The position numbers were made by a program, and so were the translations under genes. Positions 23,023-34,560 of a DNA stretch of 64,000 nt are shown piece after piece; position 1 is the first letter of the stretch, and each line of letters opens with the position of its first letter. Under the pieces are notes generated by a model. The model had not been told where the DNA came from, ran no database searches, and saw nothing but the letters and a program-made list of their open reading frames with translations. The stretch is from the NCBI GenBank assembly GCA_037176885.1, contig JAWWNJ010000066.1:868001-932000 (forward strand), in the 5' to 3' direction. This DNA is from Favolaschia claudopus. Its lineage: Eukaryota > Basidiomycota > Agaricomycetes > Agaricales > Mycenaceae.

Positions 23023-23099
23023 GGAAGGAGAGGAAAAAAATTGATGGTGACGTTGTGACAGTCAATCGGAATTTGTAACGCGACGCGTTTGTACTTACC
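23023..23099. promoter_or_regulatory. 77-bp bidirectional promoter, TIM23 / mitochondrial TPR
   Basis: The two start codons point away from each other across 77 bp. The gap contains acgcgacgcg with one ACGCGT at 23083-23088. Both products are predicted to be mitochondrial, so co-regulation is plausible. Confidence 0.55.
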
Positions 23100-24210
23100 A
23101 TGTGGAGATTCTATCGTTTGGCGACATCACCCTCTGTTTCTCGTTCTAGGACCCTGTTATCAACTCAGTCGAGGCGTACGCCTGCTTTACCCCGACCTCG
23201 TTCCTTTTTTTGACCCGAATCAGGATGGGCAACGTCGGTAACGCCTCATTCAAGTGAAATCTCGGTATTTGCGGCGTTTTCCCAGTGCTCACAAACAGCT
23301 AGGCGCCGCTAATCCCGCCGAGGCTGAGGCTTTGAAATGTCTCGAATTGGGGACCGTCAAACTGGAAGAGGCAAATTGGCAACTTGGAAGCAATTGAACA
23401 CTATTAACAGTTGTCTGACTCAGGGCGACGTGGCTGCTGCTAAAACACTCTACCAGCGAAGCGTGGAAATAAGGTAGAACAAAGGCGGTTTTGTTTGCTA
23501 GGAATGTGCGGTTTACGAGACTGGAAATCAAGGCGGAACGCGAGCTCCCTCTTCAACCTCGGCGTGACCCACTACCATCTGAGTATGTAGGTTCTCACCA
23601 TCTGTTGCTGTCCGTTCTGACGTCGGTCAGAGGAGTTTGACGAGGCTATAGCTTCCTGGCAAGAATCCATTGTTTTACAACCGTCGAGTTCGGACGCTCA
23701 CACAAGTACGTCCTTTCCATTTCCCAGATGTTCAATTGAACAAAACATATCCGAAGATCTGGCGTCCGCGTATATCATGTCACCTGTCGCTCGACCGGAC
23801 CTGGCTTTGAAGCACCTTAAGCAAGTCGTATCTCACAACATTATGCCCCGTAATTATGTCGAGTCTTTTTCAGTATTGCTGCCACGCTCTCTCCGGACGA
23901 TCCCGAGATAGCATTTAACCTCGCTGCCGTCCTTGAAGCCAGTAAGTTGACCCACCCATTGTCTCTAAATTTGCCTGAAATATTTCTTTCCAAGCGGGTA
24001 AATTAGAAGAAGCCTTGGAACAATACCAACGGAGTAAAGATCGCGGTGTGGAGGTAAGGAACCACGTCTGTACCCAGATCCCGCCACATTAAAATATCAT
24101 TATTGTAGCGAGCAGCGATGCATGTACGAAATGTCAGCGCAAAAATTGTCGGGCGCCGAATGAAAGAAGCGGCAGAACTAGAAGATGCAAAAAAATCATC
24201 AGAGCCTTGA
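23100..24210 (+). CDS. TPR protein, probably mitochondrial
   Basis: The start MWRFYRLATSPSVSRSRTLL continues STQSRRWATS after a short intron. It is Arg/Ser-rich with no acidic residue, as in a mitochondrial presequence. Tetratricopeptide repeats follow: LELGTVKLEE joined to GDVAAAKTLYQRSVEIR, then SLFNLGVTHYHLKEFDEAIA, DLASAYIMSPVARPDLALKH, LSPDDPEIAFNLAAVLEA and GKLEEALEQYQRSKDRGVE. The protein ends ELEDAKKSSEP. About seven introns are inferred. The one at 23371-23423 starts with GC rather than GT, and only this splice gives an unbroken TPR. The specific function is not recognised. Confidence 0.78.
23371..23423 (+). other. inferred GC-AG intron in TPR gene
   Basis: GAAGAG|gcaaat ... gactcag|GGCGAC. 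Read through, the frame hits a stop after SN. Splicing from GC to AG joins KLEE to GDVAAAKTLYQ, a standard TPR helix pair. A branch-point-like attaac lies upstream of the acceptor. Confidence 0.6.
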
Positions 24211-24299
24211 GATGGCAATTCACGGTAACATGGATTAGCCAAGGGCTGACGTTATTGCATTCTGTTCAAGGTACATATGATACATTTTAATCTCACATT

Positions 24300-25526
24300 C
24301 TACGCATTCGAAGGACCCTCACTCGCGGTCCTGGCGGACAAATGAGAGGCCCCAGCCAACCGTATATCGGGAGCAGAAGCGGCGTCTCTCGACGTGCTCT
24401 CCGCCTCGAATGTGCGATGGCCGGGTGGTGTTCGCCAGCTGTTTATATCCTGCGCCGGTGAATTGCTAGCGCCACCATGGCCAGCGTAATTGACGTTACG
24501 ACCACCACGGCCGCGACCACGATTCCATCGGAAAGAGGCGCCTCGAAGATAAGGTGAACCTCTTGTTGAAGGTGGTGGAGATGCATGCAGACCCACCGGC
24601 GGGGAGGCATCGCGGACGCGCTGTAGGATCGCATCAAGACTCGAGGGTGAATATACCATTTCTTGCTCAGAGGCCTGGAGATACAGCACGCGATCATATC
24701 CCTCAGCAGCAGTCGGCGCACGATAAAGTGAAGAAAATCTAATGCTTGAGCGTTAGCTTTGAGTTACCGATGATACTACATAAATTCGAACCTCTCCAAA
24801 ATTTCGAGCCCGTCTTGGGGACTTGCTATTGTCGGATGACCGGTGCCTAGTAGCCGGGGTTCGTCAGAATGGAAGATGGGGCTCGCGATCGAACAATTTA
24901 CGCGTCTGGAGGCGAGAGGCACAAATCTGCGTGCGTGAGTCGATCAGGACCGAATCAACCGGAGAAACAAAAACTAAGAGAACCCACATCCTTCGGGGTG
25001 TCAAAGACCTGCAAGAATGGAGAGTAAGAAGCAACTTGGGGTAATCAGTTTCCAGTGAGAACGCACCAGAACCCACACGATAGTTCCCGAGAACTCGCGT
25101 GCAATTCGAATCCAGTGCGCACGCTGGCTATATGTAGAGAACAATGCACTGAGTGCGTGCAAATGCGACTTTTCTGCCAACTTACGACGCGTCGAAATTA
25201 GTTCGATCTATGCACACAGAAGAGCCATTTTGAAGCGACAATCTAGCCAAATGCTCGACAGCCCGTCTGTCCCCAAGATCGTCTTGATTGCACCTTCGAA
25301 TCTCGGGGAAGTGCTCCTGTAATGCCTAGCAAGGATAAATTAGATGCATCTCTGCTCGTGACGTCGTTGCAACCAGCCTGTGCGAAAGTACTCTATATAA
25401 CCAGCAAGATCAGCAGGAATGGCATACTGCCACGCGAAAACGTGCCTTGCCCGAACCAATTAGGCCCACGAGGATGAGTACTACCTGTTTGCCGGCGGGA
25501 ATGGGACTTTGTGGCGGCTCAGACAT
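24300..25526 (-). CDS. polynucleotide-kinase-like P-loop protein
   Basis: Resembles the ATP-binding kinase half of polynucleotide kinases (AAA_33 type). The start is MSEPPQSPIPAGKQ, then VVLILVGLIGSGKARFRVA as the P-loop. It continues HFPEIRRCNQDDLGDRRAVE, SVCIDRTNFD, HWIRIAREFSGTIVWV, VFDTPKD and TGHPTIASPQDGLEILER. The C-terminal tail is Arg/Gly-rich (RWNRGRGRGGRNVNYAGHGG), suggesting nucleic-acid binding, and ends ASEGPSNA. Oddity: the residue after the Walker A lysine is Ala where Ser or Thr is expected, read directly from gcaaggcacg. Exon joins are hand-made, with about six introns. DNA or RNA end repair is a guess from family resemblance. Confidence 0.7.
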
Positions 25527-25840
25527 TCAAGTGGTGGTGGTCGAAGGACAAGAGACGATGTCGGCGTCTGTTGAGCTGTCGACCAACTATTACGCTCCCG
25601 AGCGCTTCTGATTCAAGCTGATTCAAGTTTGACGACTCATCGAGAAAAAAAGTGACTTTGGATGACTGTCGTTGCGTTACACGACTAGTATTGCCCAAAA
25701 AGGGTTCTAGCCAACAAACGGGTAACTGGGGAAATAAAATCGTTCAAACGACACGGTAATGGTTACACATTAAATGAGAACTATATCCCAGCTGTCCGGT
25801 CCAGGAGCTCAAACAGAAAGCAGTCGTCTCTCGGTACAAC
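25527..25840. other. intergenic, promoter of P-loop gene
   Basis: 314 bp between the SNX41 stop and the P-loop gene start, both leftward. No gene or repeat is seen. Confidence 0.4.
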
Positions 25841-27966
25841 CTAGCGTCCGTTCACAGTCGCTGTGGAATCTCGACGTGCCATACCCGATGTGCCAGCGGC
25901 GTCCGACGAATCAGCCTCAGACGGAGGCATCATGTTAGGGTGATTAGGAATGTTGTCGATCTCTCTCTTCGCCTCTTCCCATGCTTCTAGATTCTGAAAA
26001 CGAGGGAAAGAAAATTCAAAACCCGATGAAAGCTGGAAAACGGTGAACATTACCTTCTTGCACCAATCGCGATGGGTCCGCGCCATACTTATGGCCATCT
26101 CCCGCAGATCAGCGACTTTCTGCCTCTGAAAGCGGTCCAAATCAGCTTGTATGGTGGAACTTGAGTATTTCAGGTCCTGCGCCGACAAATGCAGAGCATC
26201 TTCGAGCTAGCAAACCATGAAAGTCAGAAAGAGAGCATCAACGCGAGGAGATACTAGTACCTGAGAAATGCTTTCCCGCGCTTTCGTGATACCGTTTCTC
26301 CTCGCCGTCTCTGGATCCACATCCATCATTCCATGCAGCGTATAGCTGATAGCATTTAACAGGCCCATTCCTGGAGCTCGCCTTCTCGAAGGGTTGGGCC
26401 CGGGATGGGGAGGTAGATACGCGGACTGAGATTCCTGCGCTTGTCCCGGGGTTTCTTCTCCCTCTTCGCCGTCGACGGATGGTCGTGTTCCAGACGGTTC
26501 GCTGTTTACCCGTCCCCGCCCGAGCGCCTGCTCCAAGCGGCGTGCTTCCCGCTCGCTCTTCTCAAGTTCCTCCAATTGCTCCCTCTTCGATTCCAGCCCG
26601 TCCTGCGTCATCTCATATTGGACGTGCTTCTGATGGCGGTAGGCTAACAGTTTCTTGATGATGGAAGCAAACTGGGTGTACTCGTGCAGAGGCTCTGCCC
26701 AGTTTTGCTCCAGCTCTTGAAGCTGCGTACCCATCAATTCCGCTGAAAACAAATCCGGAACGGTTACTCACGAGTTTGGTCGTGGATACGTAGGTGGCGT
26801 CGACAGCCTGACCCGTCTTTTCAATGGCTCCAGACAACGGCCCAGTTTCATGAAGACTGAAAGCATTCAGAGCAGCTCCAAGGTCCGCATGATCTTGAGC
26901 TTGGTCTTCACAATATTCAGACCTTCAAGCTGCAGAAATCCCTAAATCATACATACCTGACCACCTCTTCAACGTTCGCCGAGTCACTTTTTCCATTGGT
27001 CCGCTAACATGGTTGGCAAATTTGACAGTAAATGCCTCCGAGTCAAGGAATCGTTGGTCGGGTTGTCGGAGAGGATGTGCCGCAGAAGGATTAGGTAGCG
27101 CGGCATACGCAGGAGAGGCATTCTGGTCAGTGGGATTGTGTGAAGGGGCTTTGAGGATGTTTTTGGGCAGGAGCGAAATTGGCGGCGAATTCAACACCTC
27201 ATTCTGCAAAGAGGAGGCTTAATGTCCCGAAACAGAGAGTGCAACAAAATTTGGAACTACCCATGAAACCTCTCCATCTAGGAAGCGATGGAATACGTGG
27301 TCATTCGAGAGAATCGGGTGCCTTCCGATGCGATTCAGGAATGTCTGGAGCATCCGCTTCCGCCGCGCAATCAAAGCAGCATCCTCCTTGGCCTTGGCCT
27401 GCTTAACCGCGTAATCACCTATCGTTTGCTTGGATGGTATAGGCGGTATGATAATGGTAGGGTATAGCTTCACAAGATTGAGCCGCAAAGACTCAAACTC
27501 GGAATACCTGTGTCGCGCTTCGGCATTCTATTCGAACAAAGTCAGAGCTTGAGTTTCTGCAACGAGATGCGAGCCCTCACCCCCGTCTGTATAACATACA
27601 CAATGTACGGCGATGTGGAGTTCACCGTTGTTTTCTGAGCATCCGTGATCTTAAACCAGTCCATTAAGCATCGACCCGGACAAAACAGCACCCACAACGC
27701 ACCAGAATTTCCACATCATCTCCAGAATGTAGCACCCGGTCGCGCTGACAGCAAAAATCACTCTTGAAAGTCGCCGGAGGTTGTCTGGCTGTGCCAGGAG
27801 AAGGAAATGGGCGAGTTAAAGTCGGTGATGTCGGTGAGAGCTGCCGCGAGGGGTTCGGGGGCGGAGAGGGTGGTTCAGAAAGGTCGACCTTGTCCGGGGA
27901 CGAAGTTGCGGACTCGAGACGGTCAGAGTCAGATTCGAAAGGGTTCTCGTCTTCAAAAGGTTCCAT
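25841..27966 (-). CDS. SNX41: sorting nexin, Snx41/Atg20 type
   Basis: A PX-BAR sorting nexin for endosomal retrieval and selective autophagy. The acidic, Pro-rich N-terminus is MEPFEDENPFESDSD. The PX domain runs from DDVEILITDAQ through STSPYIVYVIQTG, RHRYSEFESLRLNLVKLYP and IIPPIPSKQTIGDYAVKQAK, and then RRKRMLQTFLNRIGRHPIL. After the linker EVLNSPPISLLPKNILKAP come EAFTVKFANHVSGPMEKV and the BAR-type helices ending NHPNMMPPSEADSS and TATVNGR. A low-complexity insert sits within the BAR region (GRVNSEPSGTRPSVDGEEGE). The layout fits Snx41/Atg20 and I cannot separate the two names with certainty. Confidence 0.88.
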
Positions 27967-28206
27967 TTCTTAGCCGTGGAGAGGGCGAGCAGCGACAGCT
28001 GCGGCTGTTAAGCGCTGAGAACGTCAGACGCTGTGGGGCCGCAGATGCTTGCCCTGAGTAAACAGGCTACGGTCGAGATAAGTAGATGGCGGTTGAGACC
28101 AACTGCGCTGATGAGCGAACGCGTCAAAGCTGATGTACGGCAGACCGTATTTGGACGTCGGGCTAATAGCTGTAATGCCGGCTTGCACAATTATGAGATT
28201 TTGTAT

Positions 28207-30046
28207 CTACCCAAACACTTTGAAGCCACCACTTAATACATCTCCCAAAGCCGCCTCTTCAGCCCCCATCTCGACATCCTCTGGTCCAAGCGCCCCTTCG
28301 AACCCTTTGCCCATTAGAGACGAAAACAACTCGTCAATCTGCTCTTCGTGCCACATCCCAATCACAGGCACAGGCACCATGAAATTCTGTAGCTTCTCGT
28401 GGACTTCATACCTGGAGACTCGTCAGTAAAGGGAGCTACCACACGCGAGAGAAACCAACACACCGAAGCTTACGTCCCTTGCTCGCCTTCGTGTCCACTT
28501 TCTTTTTTGCTTTCTTTTGTTTTTGCACATTCATCCAGTCGTCTGCACCGTTACCGTTGCCCCTAGAGTCGATTATATCCCTGAGCAACTGCTGGTAAAA
28601 GTCAGTATCGTCAAAGACGTCCGCATCAACTTTGTCTTCGTCGTTCTCCTCCTCGTTGACCAACTCTCCCACCCGTGCACCTTTGCTTCTTCGCACTTGA
28701 CTTCTGGCAAGTAGCTTGCGGTGGTCGACAAGTGTCTCGTCAATTAATTGTACCGCAGACTTGAGGTTTTGTGAGCTTCTCGAGGTGAATGTATTGCGGC
28801 TCGATGGCAGAAGGGCGGCTGGAGCAACAGCTTGTATTTTCGCTGACCACTTTGACAAGGTTTGCACAAGGTGAGGATGGTAACTGGTTTGGTTGTGAGC
28901 GGATACAAAAAGAAATTAGAGTCACTAACGCATGCTCTAATGCAGAAACTGCAGACGTCGCATCATGCAGCTGAGTTGAATGATTTGAATCAGCCGTATC
29001 GTCTTGCAGTTTCCGTCGTTTCCGAGGAGGAACCACAACGGTATCATTGGCAGACACGAGTTTCTGCGCAAGAGTCGTTAGATCAAAACATCGACATGTG
29101 ATAGTAGAGCCGAACCTCTTGCAAGTCGAACAACTCGTCAGAGAGCATGAATGCTTCCTCCAGCATTTTGTCAAGTGACTGGCGGCACTCTTCATTATCT
29201 GCGAATGCGGCTAGTTGGGAAGACTGAATGAAGTGAATCCGTGAGACACATGAATGAACGACAGATTGAATACCGACTGAGGGCAAACGATTGGCAGCTA
29301 CCACAGATTTCTGGAGCTGTATCCGGGCGTCAAGTATCGATTCCCAAAGAGCCTAAGGAGGACAAAAGTTGGAGATAGTGTACGCCAAGGTGAATGATGC
29401 ATACGATTTGTTGCGAAACAGCCTTGCCCTTTTTACGGTCCTCTTCCCGAGTTTTTTGCAACGCAGAAGAAAGATCGTCGACAGGTTCAGGTTCGGCATC
29501 AGTGATTTTTGGCAGCGGACGGGATTCGTGTTTCTCCTCCGACTCATCCTGTTCTTCAGACTCGCTTTGCGAGGGTATATCCTCGTCGTCGGGTTCTTCT
29601 TCTCCATCTGAGCCAGATTGCCCTCCGTCTAACGGATGATCGTTTTCATCTTCGTCTTCGTCTTCATCCTCATCCTCTGCACCCTCATCTTCCAAGTCAC
29701 TTGGTTCCTCGTCGCTCTCCATGAGTTGTTTCCGCGAAGTTTTGACTGCAGCATATTTTGGATCGGCAACGCTTTGCAATCTGCGAAGCGCACTCGGACT
29801 AGAAGGAATAATCAATATGCGTTGTACCACGTATGTAGCTGATTATTTCCTGACCCAACATCGACATAGTGCTCCCTGGGTGCGTCTACCAGGTTTTCGG
29901 CGGGTTCTGCTCCGGCAAGAGTATCCTCTGGGTCGAGATCTATAGAGATATGGGAATAAGTTGAAAGGCATAGCAAGATAGCTACCGACTGGGGCAGCTT
30001 CCTGGAGTTGAGCTATCTGCTCCGCGAGCGATAGTCGCGCCGACAT
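28207..30046 (-). CDS. BFR2: Bfr2/AATF, small-subunit processome protein
   Basis: A nucleolar protein of 90S pre-ribosomes needed for early 18S rRNA processing. The start is MSARLSLAEQIAQLQEAAPV, then DLDPEDTLAGAEPAENLVDA and SALRRLQSVADPKYAAVKTS. A strongly acidic run (about EDEDEDEDENDH) follows. The AATF core has IQLQKSVVAANRLPS and LDKMLEEAFMLSDELFDLQE. The TRAUB domain contains DETLVDHRKLLARSQVRRS and DDTDFYQQLLRDIIDSR, then KASKGRKLR joined to YEVHEKLQNFMVPVP. The protein ends GGFKVFG. Divergent from PWP1 by 90 bp. Confidence 0.93.
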
Positions 30047-30136
30047 GGCTTTCCAAAGAAAAGTGTTTTATTTCGGCGCTAGCTGCCAAATTCGGCAATC
30101 ACAAAATTTTGGCTCTCTCTCGCTCGAAACCTTTTT
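30047..30136. promoter_or_regulatory. 90-bp bidirectional promoter, BFR2 / PWP1
   Basis: Two ribosome-biogenesis genes start back-to-back across 90 bp. The gap is AT-rich (cacaaaattttggctctctctcgctcg), with a CT-rich tract before the PWP1 start. Confidence 0.6.
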
Positions 30137-32121
30137 ATGAGCAGCCTTATTTCGGCGGTTTCTTGGGTAAAACGGGGCGTTGCAGCCCAGAACCCTTCAA
30201 AATATGTTCTTGACGACAAGGAGCTTGAAAGAGTCAGTGCTCTTTCCAGAATTCAATTAGAAGATGCGCGGATAGAACTCGAGCGTGCGCACGAGGCAGC
30301 AAAATCTATGGGTTTGGGTGCGGAGGGTGAGGAGGCAGACGATGCCGGTGAAGACAACGAAGAAGACTGGGTCGAGTTCGTCTCTGTCGGCGCTCTCTCA
30401 ATTTCAGGATCTAATGTCCTTCCCAAAGCGAAGACGACGACGAAAATGCAATGGATGTGGACTCGGACGCAAAATCTAAACCGCGCAACCCGGACGATCT
30501 TTCAGAATATAATTTGGATGATTATGATAACGATGTCAAAACAGCCGGTGAGTTCTCTCGGTGAAACTCTCAATCTTTCTTGACGCCGAATAGCGGATGG
30601 TCCTTTCAGTAATATCAAGGGTCTCACATATTACAGAGATAACGAAGAGGATCCCTATATCACCTTGAAGGAGGTCCGTAAAGACATTATTTCGAGCATT
30701 TCAACCCACTCTATAACTTCACCTTCAATCCCAGGATGATGCCGACGAGGAACGAGAAGAGCTCGAAGTGCTACCTACCGACAACCTGCTCGTTGTCGCA
30801 AAAACTGAAGACGAAATATCACAACTCGAGATATATGTCTACGACGAATCTCAAGAGAATCTCTACGTCCACCACGATCTCATGCTGCCGAATTTCCCTC
30901 TATGTCTAGAATGGCTAGACTTCCCTCCCACCGCTCCCAGTCTATCCTCAAACCCACCTCCCCAACCCACTTCAGGTTTCGGTAACTACATCGCAGTCGG
31001 CACCCTCGACCCCGAAATCGAAATCTGGTCCATCGACGTCCTCGAAGCCATGTACCCTGCCTCCATCCTCGGCCGTCCGGACGAAACCAAGGCACACATC
31101 CCCACACCGCTCGGAACGGGAAAAAAGAAGCGTAAAAAGACAAAGCACCGCGCAGCGTCCACGGGTCACCACGTTGACGCCGTCCTCGCCCTCAGCTGGA
31201 ACAAAACCCAGCGCAATCTCCTTGCAAGCGGCAGCGCGGACCGCACCGTGAAGCTATGGGACTTGAGCCGTGACCCGAGCATCAATGACGACGGTGGAGG
31301 TGCCATCCGGAGTTTCGACGTCCACAAAGACAAGGTTCAGGCTGTACGATGGAATGACCACAACCCTAGCGTCCTGCTAACAGGCAGCTACGATCGCACC
31401 GTACGAACATTTGATTCCCGTTCTCCAGACGGCGGTGTAGGTGCAGTCGTCGGCAGTGATGTCGAGGCAATACGATGGGATCCTCACGAGGAATCCGGAT
31501 TTTATGTATGTTCATCGCTGGTGCTTTGCACGAGCCACATTTTCTAAGATATCAAATAACGCAGGTCTCCTTGGAAAATGGACTCGTATTAAACTTCGAC
31601 GCACGGACTCTCCCGTCGGACTTGAATCAGCCCTCACCAGCGAAATTCACGCTCTCCGCGCACGACGGCGCAGCCTCAGCACTCGACGTAAATCCTCATA
31701 TCAGGGGATGCATCGTGACAGGAGGAAACGACAAACTCGTCAAGGTGTGGAATGTGCTCGACGACGACAACGGCGGTAAGCGCAATGTCAGCCTTGTTAC
31801 TTCCCGAGATCTTGGAGTCGTGCGTTTCTATACCAAATTTGCATGCGGCTTCATTTATTCATTTGGATTATACAGGGCAAAGTCTTTTCGGCCGTATTTT
31901 CGCCAGACGACCCGCTTACGATTGCGGCTGCTGGATCGAAGGCGAAGCTTCAGATATGGGACGTAGCAGCCAATTTCGGGGCGCGGAAAGCATTTGCAAC
32001 CAAACTCAGAGAGGCGGGGCGGACGTTACGAGAGAAGGAAGAGGGCAAGGATAATCATGGCGGGGTTGTGGGGGTAGCTAGCGATGATGAGGAGAGCGAT
32101 GGGGATGACGATGACGAATAG
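30137..32121 (+). CDS. PWP1: periodic tryptophan protein 1 (WD40)
   Basis: A nucleolar WD40 protein needed for rRNA synthesis and large-subunit assembly. The start is MSSLISAVSWVKRGVAAQNP, with an acidic N-terminal region (EADDAGEDNEEDWVEF). The conserved entry FSNIKGLTYYRDNEEDPYIT leads to the propeller. Blades include DNLLVVAKTEDEISQLEIYV, GNYIAVGTLDPEIEIW, ALSWNKTQRNLLASGSAD followed by RTVKLWD, WNDHNPSVLLTGSYDR with TVRTFD, and VNPHIRGCIVTGGNDKLVKV. The C-terminus is acidic (EESDGDDDDE). Introns split the acidic region and the last two blades. Confidence 0.93.
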
Positions 32122-32326
32122 AGCGCATGCCAATTGTTCTCGATTCTGCAATGGCATGTCTCTTCCTAGCTGTTTAGCATCGGCCTAAGAGGCTAAGCCT
32201 AAGTCTGAGTGTATTGTCCGCTGGGTTTCTATGTTTCTGCCGAGCAGAGTGATCTGAGCTATCGCGGTCCATTGCAATAGTACACGTCCGAAAACAGTGG
32301 GATAGCGGGTGATTTCTAAATAAAAT

Positions 32327-34405
32327 CTAAGGCTGAATCTCGAGCTCGCCTACTTTTTCACCGTTACTCCGCGCCTCTACATGTAGCGAGCCGTCCAGCC
32401 CCAACGTGAACTCTATCTGCAATACAGCAGTGTACGTCCCCTTTTTGGCTTTGTCTTTTACAGCAGTCCCCGTCGTCTCGCCTAGGACAGCTCCCAAGAA
32501 ACCACGCTTCGTCGTGGTCTTGATCTTGATCTCCTCCTCCTCATCCTCCTCGTCCTCGTCCTCGTCCTGTGAGTCGGATTTCAGCGGTATAGCCTTCTCG
32601 ACCTTGATTCCCTCTTCAACTTCCCAGACTTCGAAACCGAACTTCGTTGCTTTGTCGCCCTCTCCACCCGAGAGAGTCACTTCGACCTCGTGAATTCGCC
32701 GAGCAGGGAGTGGGGTGTATTTATAGAGCGCAGGAATGTAGGTCCCTCCTAGTCCATGGGCGTCGGCGCCGCCAGGGAAAATCATCCCGATCGTCCGCGC
32801 AATGGTGTCCACTTGTTCGGTTTGGTCGAAGGCTTGGATTAGCTCTGGAGACTCCTCCTGAACGCGCAAGAGAAGGGCTGCCTGCAGAGCACACCCAATA
32901 GACAGCACACCTGTCGGGTCACCGATGGCGCCGCTTCCCATCGTCGAGGTCGAGAACGCCGTCTGGACCTCCTCATTAAATCCAACGCTCGACAACAGAT
33001 GGCCGTCGAGACCAGGTAAACAAGCAGTACCTCCCACGTATGTGATCTCGTCTATATCGTGAGGGTCGAGTGAGATACTTTCTAGCAGAGATTTTATTTC
33101 CGACGAGACGGCGGTGTAGACGGGAGCTGCGAGAAGGTCGAATCGCATGCGCGCTATTGTGGCCGTGAAGTCGACGCCGGAATGCAGCGACTCGACGGAT
33201 AAGGAAGCAGGGGAAGCGGAAGCACTAGATGTTCGCTTCGTGTATTCCAGAGCTAGGAGAAGTTTGGTGGTCGCTCGGATATCCTCCTTCGATGAAGGCG
33301 GCTGCGGTAGTTCAGTTTTTGTCTTTTTTGTGAATTCTTTGGCAAAGTGCTTCACGAGCAGGGAAGACAATGCGTCTCCGCCAATATTTGCCGTATTTGA
33401 AGATGTCTTGGAGCCAATGAGGTGGCCCAGCCCGGCACGCAGGGCAATTACAGATAAGGACAGTGAAGACGCGCCAACATCGACGACCAATTGCGTCCGA
33501 TCTTCTCCGCCGTGCGGCCATTGCGGTGATGTGGTCGTCGCTAATACAGCACTGGACTCATCGAGCAATTGTAGTACACGGACGCCAGCGTCCTCAGCGG
33601 CCTTTTTCAGGGCGTCTTTTTGGGCGGGGGTAAAGGAAGGCGGGGCAGTAATGACTGCACCCAGAATGGGCTTTCCGAGAAAATCGGAGGCGGATTGAAG
33701 GAGTGATGCAAGGAACATCGTGGTGGCTTCTTGAGGAGTAAGTATCCGCGTCGAAGGTACAGGTTCAGATCGCGGCGTGGGGGCATGGGAGGCGGCTGGT
33801 GTGGTGGTTGCAGAGGTCGGCAGAGGTGAGGGAGCGGGTTGGAGAATATCGACTTTGTACGCAGGCGTATCGGATTCGGTTGGGTGTTGTATTATGGGCG
33901 AAGAGGAAGAGGCCGTTGACTGATCGATTTCAGAGAACCTGCAGAAAAAAATATCGGACTCGATGAAAATAGCACAGTGCAAGCGAATTCACTTTTTGCC
34001 CAAGAGGTTGCGGAATCCAGTGATAGTATTGTGCGCATTTTTTATGAGTTGTGGCAAGGCCTGGTTGCCCACATACTACAGAACCAACGCAGAGGTCAAA
34101 ATCTAAACGAAATGCAGAGGCACCGTTGGTCGACTGGACGCACAATTTCCTCGCCATGAAAAGCTATTGCGCAGGCGATTTGACGTTCGCCATTCTCATT
34201 CGCAATACATTCTGCTAATCCCTCCTGTAAAAACGCGCTTAATTGCAGCCAAACGCCTGCACTGGCAGTTCAAACGAACTTTAGTGTACACTGCAATCGA
34301 GGCATATGCGTTCCCGAGATTGATTCCAACGACAGCAGGGAGATTAGAGTGTGCATCCTCCGCTGGTTGGGCCGCATTGCCGTTCGGGGTAGGCTTCGGA
34401 GCCAT
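32327..34405 (-). CDS. SSZ1: Ssz1, Hsp70-like ribosome-associated complex subunit
   Basis: An atypical Hsp70 that with zuotin forms the ribosome-associated complex for nascent chains. The start MAPKPTPNGNAAQPAED leads to VVGINLGNAYASIAV, the altered ATP-binding loop of Ssz1. Two N-terminal introns (short exons around 33.95-34.26 kb) precede FSEIDQSTASS. The bulk is one exon: ILTPQEATTMFLASLLQSA, ILGAVITAPPSFTPAQ, LLDESSAVLATTT, LVVDVGASSLSLSVIALRAG, NIGGDALSSLLVKHF and ITYVGGTACLPGLDGHLLSS. The C-terminal part has an acidic insert (DEDEDEEDEEEEIKIK) and stops at GELEIQP, so the substrate-binding domain lacks the usual lid, as in Ssz1. Confidence 0.9.
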
Positions 34406-34560
34406 CTAAGAGAATCAAGGAAGTACAAGTGAAAAAAAAAAGTTCGCGGTAGCCGATGGCGGCCAGATAAAACAAATGCAAATAAATCTATAGAAATACA
34501 AGGTGAAAATACAGGTTGCGAGTCGGGCCAGAAATTACAAGGAATATATACAGTCGTCCA

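Noticed and set aside
23083..23088. ACGCGT in the TIM23/TPR promoter as a cell-cycle element
   Set aside because: A single hexamer; the motif occurs many times in the window, so one copy carries little weight.
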